NCBI GenBank assembly: GCA_026713485.1
Contig: JAPOOK010000003.1
Span: forward strand, 1 to 64,000
Length of the DNA: 64,000 bases
Source: Chloroflexota bacterium
GTDB lineage: Bacteria > Chloroflexota > Dehalococcoidia > UBA6926
Direction of reading: 5' to 3'
Shown here: positions 48,340 to 56,367 of the stretch, piece after piece
How the letters are laid out: each line of letters opens with the position of its first letter
Position numbering within the stretch: the stretch's first letter is position 1
Translations under genes and position numbers: made by a program
Notes under the pieces: generated by a model
What the model saw: the letters and a program-made list of their open reading frames with translations, nothing else
Database searches by the model: none
What the model was told of the DNA's origin: nothing

Positions 48340-48654
48340 TTACTCCCTCTCCAGCGGCCTCACCGCGTCCACCTTGCTGCCGATGCGCTCACTCGCCACT
48401 TCAAGATCGTATTGTGATTGCAGGCCCATCCAGAGTTCCGAGGACGTGTTGAAGAACTTGCCCAGTAGCATGGCCGTCTCAGCCGTGATCGCTCTCTCGC
48501 CGCGCACGATCGCATGAATCCGCCGAGGGTCAACGCCAATCGACTTTGCGAGGCGATACTTAGTCATACCCAGCGGCTTTAGGAACTCTTCATCCAGGAT
48601 TTCGCCGGGGTGGATCGGGGGCATCTTTTCTGCGTCTTCGTCTATCTCCCACAT
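48340..48654 (-). CDS. higA: HigA-family antitoxin (XRE, addiction module)
   Basis: PPIHPGEILDEEFLKPLGMTKYRLAKSIGVDPRRIHAIVRGERAITAETAMLLGKFFNTSSELWMGLQSQYDLEVA. Confidence 0.93.
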   Translation of the reverse strand: MWEIDEDAEKMPPIHPGEILDEEFLKPLGMTKYRLAKSIGVDPRRIHAIVRGERAITAETAMLLGKFFNTSSELWMGLQSQYDLEVASERIGSKVDAVRPLERE

Positions 48655-48767
48655 GAATACAATCCTCCTGCTCTCATTGTAGTGACCAGGGGACACCTTG
48701 GATTCTTCAGCCGTGCTCACAATGACACCCCGCCCCCGTCCGCTATCATCTTCAGAGAAGTCCCGAT

Positions 48768-48790
48768 GGATTCCGGCTTTCGCCGGAATG
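48768..48790. repeat. dispersed inverted repeat
   Basis: GGATTCCGGCTTTCGCCGGAATG. Confidence 0.75.
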
Positions 48791-48832
48791 AGGGGAATGG
48801 CGAAACGGCGTTTGATTCGCGATTACGATTCA

Positions 48833-48855
48833 GATTCCCGCCTGCGCGGGAATGA
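48833..48855. repeat. dispersed inverted repeat
   Basis: AGATTCCCGCCTGCGCGGGAATGAC, just upstream of the serS ribosome-binding site. Confidence 0.75.
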
Positions 48856-48879
48856 CGTGTTTGTGGGAGGGCGTTAGAA

Positions 48880-50250
48880 ATTCTTGATAGACGGCGGATT
48901 AGGGAGGCGCACGAGGAGACCCGCAATACGCTTGCGCGGCGCGGCGATGCAGAGGCGCTCGCTCTGTTGGATGAAGTCGCCTCGCTCGATGGGGAGTGGC
49001 GCGCGTCGCAGGCGCGCGCCGATGAGCTCCGCGCTCAACTCAACACCCACTCCAAGACGTTTGGGATGCTGCGTGGGCGGGCCGGGCGGGGCGACCTGAT
49101 CGCCGATGACATCCTGTCCACCGCCGGTGTCGCGGAACTGCTCGGCGACCGAACGAGTGGTACCGCCGATGAGCTTATCGACTCACTCCAGGCCGAGTTA
49201 AGAAAATTCTCTGAAGAGGTGGATGAGGCCACAAAGCGCACGTCTGACCTCGATGACCAGATAACCCAGCGCCTCAGCTATCTGCCTAACCTCCCAGACC
49301 CGTCCGTGCCGGACGGCGAGTCTGAGGATGACAACATCGTTTCCCGGCAGTGGGGCGAACCTCGCGAGTATGATTTCGAGCCGCAACCGCATTGGGACCT
49401 CGGCCCTGCATTGGGCATCATCGACTTTGAACGCGGTGTGCGCATTGCGGGCTCCCGCTTCTACGTGTTGACCGGCTCGGCATCCAAGCTCCAGCGCTCG
49501 TTGATCCAGTGGATGCTGGATGTGCATACAAGGGAGCACGGCTACCGGGAAGTCTATCCACCCTTCGTTTCGACCCAGGAGACGCTGTTTGCCAGCGGTC
49601 AGCTACCCAAGTTCAAAGACAATGTGTACCGCGATGAGGATGATGATGTCTGGCTTGTCCCGACGGCGGAGGTGCCGCTGACGTCCATGCATCGCGGCGA
49701 GATCCTTGAGCCGGGCATGCTGCCCATCAACTACGTTGCTTACACTCCGTCGTTCCGTCGTGAGCAGATGTCCGCAGGGCGGGATATCCGCGGCATCAAG
49801 CGCGGCCACCAGTTCGACAAGGTGGAGATCTACAAGTTCACGGAGCCCGAAAACTCCCTTGAGGAGCTTGAGGTCCTGCTGGGGCACGCCGAGTCCATCC
49901 TGCGTCGCCTTGAGTTGCCATACCGCATCGTCGAGTTGTGCGCAGGCGACTTGGGACAGGCGTCGGCCAAGACGTATGACATCGAGGTGTGGGCGCCCGG
50001 CTGCGGGGAGTGGCTGGAGGTATCAAGCTGCTCCACAACGACCGACTACCAGGCGCGGCGGGCGAACATCAGGTATCGGCGGGAGGCGGGGGCGCGCCCA
50101 CAGTTTGTGCATACGCTCAACGGCTCCGGACTCGCGCTGCCCCGCGTCATGATCGCCATCATGGAGACCTACCAGCGCGCGGACGGCACCATTGAGATAC
50201 CGGAAGCCCTGCGCCCCTACACAGGATTCGCGGAGATTACCCGGGAATAG
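48880..50250 (+). CDS. serS: serine--tRNA ligase, probable ATT start codon
   Basis: In-frame extension of the ORF-track entry (48967) restores ILDRRRIREAHEETRNTLARRGDAEALALLDEVASLDGEWR; later TSxFRRE-like YTPSFRREQMSAGRDIRGIKRGHQFDKVE and NGSGLALPRVMIAIMETYQ. Confidence 0.9.
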   Translation: MLDRRRIREAHEETRNTLARRGDAEALALLDEVASLDGEWRASQARADELRAQLNTHSKTFGMLRGRAGRGDLIADDILSTAGVAELLGDRTSGTADELIDSLQAELRKFSEEVDEATKRTSDLDDQITQRLSYLPNLPDPSVPDGESEDDNIVSRQWGEPREYDFEPQPHWDLGPALGIIDFERGVRIAGSRFYVLTGSASKLQRSLIQWMLDVHTREHGYREVYPPFVSTQETLFASGQLPKFKDNVYRDEDDDVWLVPTAEVPLTSMHRGEILEPGMLPINYVAYTPSFRREQMSAGRDIRGIKRGHQFDKVEIYKFTEPENSLEELEVLLGHAESILRRLELPYRIVELCAGDLGQASAKTYDIEVWAPGCGEWLEVSSCSTTTDYQARRANIRYRREAGARPQFVHTLNGSGLALPRVMIAIMETYQRADGTIEIPEALRPYTGFAEITRE

Positions 50251-50309
50251 AACCTCAGCCGCCACCCCCGCTGGTAGTACCATATGTGAACGGAAAGGGG
50301 TGGGGATTG

Positions 50310-51455
50310 ATGCGAATCGGCGTGCTGACTGAAACTGCGCTTCGCGAGGCTCGCGTTGCGCTTGCGCCGCCGTCCGTCGCCCGATTCACCCGCACCGGAA
50401 TTGATGTCCTTATTGAGTCGGCAGCCGGTGAGCGCGCTTTCTTCACCAATGACGCATACAGCGAGGCAGGGGCGGAGATTGCCCCGGATGCCGCAAGCGT
50501 CTATGCCAACGCGGATGTCATAGCCAAGGTCGCCGCGCCGTCTGTTGGAGAAATTGAGTCGCTGCGTGACGGCCAGATCCTGATTGCCGTTCTTCAGCCG
50601 CTGACGAGCCACGAGCTAGTTCACGCGCTTGCATCGAGCAGCGTCACGTCGTTCAGCCTTGATGCCATTCCCCGCATCGCCCGGGCGCAGCCGCTGGACG
50701 TGCTTTCGTCACAGGCGTCCGTCGCCGGATACAAGGCGGCGGTCATGGCTGCCGACACTCTCGGCAAGCACCTGCCAATGATGACGACGGCGGCAGGGAC
50801 CATGCCGCCTGCGCGGGGACTTGTTCTCGGAGCGGGAGTGGCGGGGCTGCAGGCTATCGCGACGGGGCGGCGGCTCGGAGCAATCATGTCCGCCTTTGAC
50901 GTGCGCCCCGCAGTGAAGGAGCAAGTGCAGAGCCTCGGCGCGACGTTCATCGAGGACGAGGAGCTGCAGCGAGCACAGGCCGAGACGGCTGGTGGGTACG
51001 CAAGAGAACAGACGCAGGAGGAGCGCGATCGCTCGCAGGCACTCGTGAGGCGTCATGTCGGCGCGTCCGACTTCGTTATAACCACAGCGCTTGTACCGGG
51101 CCGTCCCGCGCCGAAGCTCATCACACGGGAGATGGTTGAGGACATGCAGCCGGGCTCCGTCATCGTAGATCTTGCCGCGGAGACGGGCGGAAACTGTGAA
51201 CTGACGATGCCCGGTGAGGTGATCAACTATAAGGGCGTCATCATCAACGGACCCGTCAACGTGCCGTCCTCCATGCCCGTCCATGCCAGCCTCATGTACT
51301 CCCGCAACGTCCAGAGCTTCCTGGATCTGCTCATCAAGGACGGCGAAATCGCGATTGATATGGATGACGTGATCCTGCGAGATTCACTCATCACGCAGGG
51401 CGGTGAGATCGTCCATGAAGCCACCCGCGAAGCAATGCAGGGCTCGGCGGCGTAA
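50310..51455 (+). CDS. pntA: NAD(P) transhydrogenase subunit alpha (part 1)
   Basis: MRIGVLTETALREARVALAP, VLGAGVAGLQAIATGRRLGAIMSAFDVRPAVKEQVQSLGA, GRPAPKLITREMVEDMQPGSVIVDLAAETGGN. Confidence 0.94.
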   Translation: MRIGVLTETALREARVALAPPSVARFTRTGIDVLIESAAGERAFFTNDAYSEAGAEIAPDAASVYANADVIAKVAAPSVGEIESLRDGQILIAVLQPLTSHELVHALASSSVTSFSLDAIPRIARAQPLDVLSSQASVAGYKAAVMAADTLGKHLPMMTTAAGTMPPARGLVLGAGVAGLQAIATGRRLGAIMSAFDVRPAVKEQVQSLGATFIEDEELQRAQAETAGGYAREQTQEERDRSQALVRRHVGASDFVITTALVPGRPAPKLITREMVEDMQPGSVIVDLAAETGGNCELTMPGEVINYKGVIINGPVNVPSSMPVHASLMYSRNVQSFLDLLIKDGEIAIDMDDVILRDSLITQGGEIVHEATREAMQGSAA

Positions 51456-51479
51456 CGCGCCACAAGGAGGCTGACGACA

Positions 51480-51785
51480 GTGCTTGAGGGTGGACTACTA
51501 ATCGCGATCTACGTCTTTGTGCTTGCCGGATTCATCGGCTTTGAGGTCATCACGAAGGTGCCGCCAACACTCCACACGCCTCTCATGTCCGGCGCGAATG
51601 CCATTTCAGGCATCACCATCATCGGCGCGCTGCTCATCGTCGGGTCGAGCGACGGCCTGTTGACGCAGATACTGGGCGTCGCGGCCCTCATCCTTGCCAC
51701 CATCAACGTCGTGGGCGGATTCATGGTCACCGACCGGATGCTGCGCATGTTCCGGCGCGATCGCGGACGGGAGCGGTCGTCATGA
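51480..51785 (+). CDS. NAD(P) transhydrogenase subunit alpha part 2 (membrane)
   Basis: FVLAGFIGFEVITKVPPTLHTPLMSGANAISGITIIGAL; MVTDRMLRMFR. Confidence 0.93.
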   Translation: MLEGGLLIAIYVFVLAGFIGFEVITKVPPTLHTPLMSGANAISGITIIGALLIVGSSDGLLTQILGVAALILATINVVGGFMVTDRMLRMFRRDRGRERSS

Positions 51786-53188
51786 CGCTCGATCTCGACT
51801 TAGACATCATCATCCTGTCCGCCTACCTGGTGTCGGCGGCTCTCTTCATCCTCGGACTGCGCTACATGGGCTCGCCCGCAACCGCCCGGTTCGGCAACAC
51901 GCTGGGCGCGTCCGGCATGTTGCTGGCGATCATCGTGACGCTCATCAACGAGGAGATTCTCAGGTACGAGCTCATCATTGCCGGTGTGTTGGTCGGCGGC
52001 GTCATCGGCGTGTTTTTTGCCCGGCAGGTCAAGATGACGGCGATGCCGCAGATGGTCGCCGTCTTCAACGGCTTCGGCGGCGGGGCATCCGCCCTCATCG
52101 CCGTGTCCGAGTATTTCCGACTCTATGACGCGGGCACGGAGATGTCCTTGGACACCTCCGTGACCATCATGCTTGGCGTTCTCATCGGCACCATAACGCT
52201 TTCCGGCAGCGCCATTGCGACGGGTAAGCTGCAGGAGGTCATCACGGGGCGCGCCATTCGCCTGCCCTTGCAAAATATTTTGAGCGCTATCCTGTTCGCG
52301 GTCATCATCGGACTTGCGGTCAGCCAGATTGCCTTTGAAGCCAACCCGATCCCGTTTGTAGCGCTGATTGCCCTCTGCCTCGTGCTGGGCGTCCTGCTGG
52401 TGATGCCCATCGGCGGGGCGGATATGCCCGTCGTCATTTCTCTGCTCAACTCCTACTCAGGGCTTGCCGCCGCTGCGGCCGGATTCGTGATTGGAAACCC
52501 GATACTTATTATCGCGGGCGCGCTTGTCGGCGCGGCGGGATTCATCCTGACGCAGATCATGACGCGGGCCATGCACCGCTCCCTCGCCAACGTCATGTTC
52601 GGCGCTTTCGGCGCGGGCGGCGGAGGAGCCGCGGCGAGCGGCGTTGCGGAAGGCGCGACGGTGCGAACAGGTTCTCCCGAAGACCTGGGAGTCCTGCTTG
52701 CGTATGCGGATTCGGTCATCGTCGTGCCGGGCTACGGTTTGGCTGTCGCGCAGGCGCAGCGGCAGGTGCGCGATCTTGCCGACCTGCTTGAAGATCGCGG
52801 TGTGGACGTGCGCTATGCCATTCACCCCGTCGCAGGCCGGATGCCGGGGCACATGAACGTGCTGCTGGCGGAAGTGGACGTCCCCTATGACCGCCTTTAT
52901 GACCTTGACCAGATCAATGACGAGTTTGAGCGCACGGACGTGGCAATTGTGGTGGGCGCGAATGACGTGACGAACCCGTCCGCCAGAGAGGTCACGGACA
53001 GCCCGATCTACGGCATGCCAATCCTCAACGTGGACCATGCCCGCAACATCATCGTGCTAAAGCGCTCGATGAGCCCGGGTTTTGCGGGCATCGACAACCC
53101 ACTGTTCTACAACGAGAAAACGTCTATGCTGTTTGCCGACGCCAAGGACGGTCTCAACCGCCTAATAGAAGCCGTGCAGGAGAACTGA
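51782..53188 (+). CDS. pntB: NAD(P) transhydrogenase subunit beta
   Basis: IGGADMPVVISLLNSYSGLAAAAAGFVIGN, SVIVVPGYGLAVAQAQ, RMPGHMNVLLAEVDVPYD, GANDVTNPSAR, KRSMSPGFAGIDNPLFY. Confidence 0.96.
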   Translation: MTLDLDLDIIILSAYLVSAALFILGLRYMGSPATARFGNTLGASGMLLAIIVTLINEEILRYELIIAGVLVGGVIGVFFARQVKMTAMPQMVAVFNGFGGGASALIAVSEYFRLYDAGTEMSLDTSVTIMLGVLIGTITLSGSAIATGKLQEVITGRAIRLPLQNILSAILFAVIIGLAVSQIAFEANPIPFVALIALCLVLGVLLVMPIGGADMPVVISLLNSYSGLAAAAAGFVIGNPILIIAGALVGAAGFILTQIMTRAMHRSLANVMFGAFGAGGGGAAASGVAEGATVRTGSPEDLGVLLAYADSVIVVPGYGLAVAQAQRQVRDLADLLEDRGVDVRYAIHPVAGRMPGHMNVLLAEVDVPYDRLYDLDQINDEFERTDVAIVVGANDVTNPSAREVTDSPIYGMPILNVDHARNIIVLKRSMSPGFAGIDNPLFYNEKTSMLFADAKDGLNRLIEAVQEN

Positions 53189-53210
53189 CGCGCGGCGGTC
53201 AGGTCTGACC

Positions 53211-54557
53211 ATGACAGCAACAGTGACGCCGCCCTCACGGGAACAGAGGCCCAAGACGCCATTCCTGGTACGGCGCTCTCCAATCTTCTACGGCTGGGTC
53301 ATCGTCGGCCTCACGTTCTCGACGAGCATGGTCACGGCAGGCATCAGCGGCTACGGCCTCTCATTCTTCGTCGTTCCGATGAGCGAGGCTTTGGGCGTCA
53401 CGCGGGCGGAGTTCTCCTCCATCACCCTGTTCCGGCTCGCAGCCATACCACTCTTGCCTCTGCTTGGGCTGCTCGTGGACAAACGCGAAGGCCCCCGTCT
53501 TGTGATCGTGTTCGGCAGCGCGGCAGCCGGCCTTTCCCTCGTTGCGTCCTCGTTCGTCCAGAACATGCTTCAGTTCTACCTGACGTTCGGCATCTTCTTT
53601 GGGGTCGCGATGATGGCGATGGGAGGGCAGCTTGTCGGCCCCGCCGTCCTTGCAAAGTGGTTCGTCAAGCGGCGCGCCCGTGTAATGGCCATCAGCGCCA
53701 TCGGCATCTCCGGCGGCGGCTTTGTCATCGCCCCCATCGCCGGTCAACTCGTCGAGCAGTTTGGCTGGCGCGACGCGTGGGTGATTCTCGGTATCGGCAT
53801 GATCCTCATCATCACGCCTGCCGCCGCCCTGTTTATGCGCAGGCAGCCGAGCGACGTCGGCCTTGTGCCGGACGGTATTCCACAAGCGAACCCGGCGCGT
53901 GAAGGCATGACGGCTGAAGAGGCCGCCGCCCTGTCGTCAAGCGAACCCTACGAGTACCCATGGACCGTGCGAGAGGCGGCGCGCACCGGTGCTTTCTGGG
54001 CGCTGCTGGCCGCGCAGGTGTTGTCCCTCGCCTCACTGATGCCGATTCTCTTCCACCAGGTAGCGTATATGCAGGACAAGGGTTTCGACCTTGGGGATGC
54101 GACCCTCGCGGCGACGATACTGGCCGGGTTCGCCATCCTGGGCAAGATTGTGTACGGCGCGATCGTGGAGCGCGTCCATGTGCGATGGGTCTTGGCGATG
54201 TCGATGATTCCCGCCGGGCTTTCAGTTCTTTTCCTCGTTGGTAGCGCAAGCCTGGAAATGCTGCTGGTCTATGCCGTTGTGCACGGTCTGACGATGGGCG
54301 GATTCATGCCTTTAATGAACGTGGCGCTCGCCCAGTACTTTGGACGGCAGCACATGGGGGCGATACGGGGCGCATTCACGCCTCTCGCTAATATCGTGGG
54401 CGCGGTCAGCCCGTTCGGCGCCGGCCTGATGTTTGAGCGGTTCGGGAACTATGACATTTCCTTTGTTCTGGCCGGCGCGGGCTGGTTCTTCGGCGGCGTC
54501 ATCGTCCTGCTGGCACGGGAGCCGCGGGAACCGACAGTTGTTGCGAAGACGCTATAA
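53211..54557 (+). CDS. MFS transporter
   Basis: FYGWVIVGLTFSTSMVTAGISGYGLSFFVVPMSEALGVTRAEFS; 12-TM-like; QPSDVGLVPDG. Confidence 0.9.
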   Translation: MTATVTPPSREQRPKTPFLVRRSPIFYGWVIVGLTFSTSMVTAGISGYGLSFFVVPMSEALGVTRAEFSSITLFRLAAIPLLPLLGLLVDKREGPRLVIVFGSAAAGLSLVASSFVQNMLQFYLTFGIFFGVAMMAMGGQLVGPAVLAKWFVKRRARVMAISAIGISGGGFVIAPIAGQLVEQFGWRDAWVILGIGMILIITPAAALFMRRQPSDVGLVPDGIPQANPAREGMTAEEAAALSSSEPYEYPWTVREAARTGAFWALLAAQVLSLASLMPILFHQVAYMQDKGFDLGDATLAATILAGFAILGKIVYGAIVERVHVRWVLAMSMIPAGLSVLFLVGSASLEMLLVYAVVHGLTMGGFMPLMNVALAQYFGRQHMGAIRGAFTPLANIVGAVSPFGAGLMFERFGNYDISFVLAGAGWFFGGVIVLLAREPREPTVVAKTL

Positions 54558-54592
54558 TCGCTAGCGTCGGTGCTACGACAAGTGAATACATT

Positions 54593-55930
54593 GTGACCGC
54601 AGAAAATCCCCCCCGGCCTCGCAGAACGCCTTTTCCCGTTCGCAATATCCCATTCTTCTACGGGTGGGTGATTCTCGGCATCACGTTCTCCAGCAACATG
54701 ATCACGGCCGGTATCAACGGCTATGGAATCTCGTTTTTCGTCGTGCCGATGAGCGAGGCTCTTGATGTAACCCGTGCCGAGTTCTCGGCTATCTCCCTGT
54801 TCCGCCTCGCCGCCATTCCCGTCATCCCGATAGTCGGAATGATGCTCGACAAGCGCGAGGGCCCGCGTTATGTGGTGATATTTGCCAGTATCGCCGCGGG
54901 CCTTGCCCTAATTGCCGCCGCATATGTGCAGGCAATATGGCAGTTCTACATCGTCTTTGGCATCGTGTTCGGCATCGTTGCGACCACCATGAACTGGCAG
55001 CTTCTGGGCGCGGCAATCCTGGCCAAGTGGTTTGTCAGGATGCGTGGCCGCGTCATGGCAATCAGCACGGTCGGGATATCGACGGGCGGATTCGTCATCG
55101 CCCCAATCGCCGGCCTGCTCATTGACACAATCGGATGGCGCGGGGCCTGGGCAATTCTTGGCATCGGTATTCTGGTCGTTCTTACACCCATAGCCATCAT
55201 CTTTATGCGGCGGCAGCCGAGTGACGTTGGGCTGGTTCCGGACGGGATCCCGCAAGAAGCGGTACGTGATGAAGCAGCGACCGGCGCCGGAGGCGTCACG
55301 GTTGCTGGCGGCGAACCGTATGAGTATCCGTGGACGGTTCGCGAGGCCCTGGGAACAGCGGCCTTTTGGGCAATGCTTGCCGCGCAGGCGCTCGGTCAAG
55401 CCGCGCTTTTTGGAGTCCTCTTTCACCAGGTTGCGTATATGCAGGACAAGGGACTCAGCGTTGCCGATGCGACCCTCATCGCTACCGTGCTTGCAGGCGT
55501 CGCGATTCCCAGCAAGATGATCTACGGCTTCCTGGCCGAGCGATTCCCGCCGCGGATGATGCTGGCGGCAGCGATGATTCCGGCAGGCTTCTTCCTGCTG
55601 CTGTTGGTGGTGGCCGCGAACCGTGAGGTGCTGCTTGTTTATGCCGTTCTTTATGGCCTCACCATGGGCGGGTTCATTCCTATGGTCAATGTTGCTCTCG
55701 CGCAGTACTTTGGCCGCGAGCACATGGGCGCGATCCGGGGAGTCGCGACACCTATAGCCAACATTGCCGGTTCTTCAGGCCCGTTCGCCGTTGGTCTCAT
55801 GTGGCAATGGCTTGGAGATTACGATGTCTCGTTCGTGTTGCTCGGCGTCTTCTGGGCCATCGGCGGCCTATTTGTGCTAACGGCGAGACAACCAAGAGCG
55901 CCGGCAGAATCGCCCGTCCCCTCCGCTTGA
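54593..55930 (+). CDS. MFS transporter, tandem paralogue of 53211-54557
   Basis: FYGWVILGITFSSNMITAGINGYGISFFVVPMSEALDVTRAEFS; near-collinear with the preceding MFS protein. Confidence 0.9.
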   Translation: MTAENPPRPRRTPFPVRNIPFFYGWVILGITFSSNMITAGINGYGISFFVVPMSEALDVTRAEFSAISLFRLAAIPVIPIVGMMLDKREGPRYVVIFASIAAGLALIAAAYVQAIWQFYIVFGIVFGIVATTMNWQLLGAAILAKWFVRMRGRVMAISTVGISTGGFVIAPIAGLLIDTIGWRGAWAILGIGILVVLTPIAIIFMRRQPSDVGLVPDGIPQEAVRDEAATGAGGVTVAGGEPYEYPWTVREALGTAAFWAMLAAQALGQAALFGVLFHQVAYMQDKGLSVADATLIATVLAGVAIPSKMIYGFLAERFPPRMMLAAAMIPAGFFLLLLVVAANREVLLVYAVLYGLTMGGFIPMVNVALAQYFGREHMGAIRGVATPIANIAGSSGPFAVGLMWQWLGDYDVSFVLLGVFWAIGGLFVLTARQPRAPAESPVPSA

Positions 55931-55980
55931 CCCCTCATCCCGTCGTTCCAATACTGATATGGCGCTCTGCGCTTAAACGC

Positions 55981-56068
55981 GGAGGGGTGGCCGAGAGGAC
56001 GAAGGCGGCTGTCTTGAAAACAGCTTTGCGGTAACCCTGCAACGCGGGTTCGAATCCCGCCCCCTCCG
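55981..56068 (+). tRNA. tRNA-Ser (anticodon TGA)
   Basis: GGAGGGG-TG-GCCGAGAGGACGAAGGC-GGCTGTCTTGAAAACAGC-long variable arm-CGCGGGTTCGAATCCCGC-CCCCTCC-G; anticodon loop CTTGAAA; CCA not encoded. Confidence 0.96.
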
Positions 56069-56187
56069 CTTGTTTTAAAGTTCGCGATTCCACCCTGGGT
56101 TGGCCTAATCGTCTGATTTCCGCGTTCCGGCGCCGGCGGTCCGGTGTTTTCCCTGTTTCCCTCTGGCATGGATTGCGCGAATGAGGT

Positions 56188-56230
56188 TTTGGATTCTTCG
56201 ATTCCGCTGCGCTGCGCTCAGAATGACAGG
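56188..56230. repeat. dispersed repeat (GAATCGAAGAATCC / CATTCTGAGCGCAGCG type)
   Basis: TTTTGGATTCTTCGATTCCGCTGCGCTGCGCTCAGAATGACAGG. Confidence 0.7.
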
Positions 56231-56367
56231 CGGTGGTGGCAGCACTGCGCCCGGAATGGCGGATGGTGGTGGCTTGCGTAGTTTCTATGTCCTGCGTAGA
56301 GGTGGTCGTGGGGCGGGAAGAGTTGAGGTTGTGCGATGGATGGTCGCGGAACTCGGGCGGTCAAGAA

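Noticed and set aside
55981-56068. tRNA-Ser as an integration site for a mobile element
   Set aside because: No repeated copy of the tRNA 3' end and no integrase were noticed in the window
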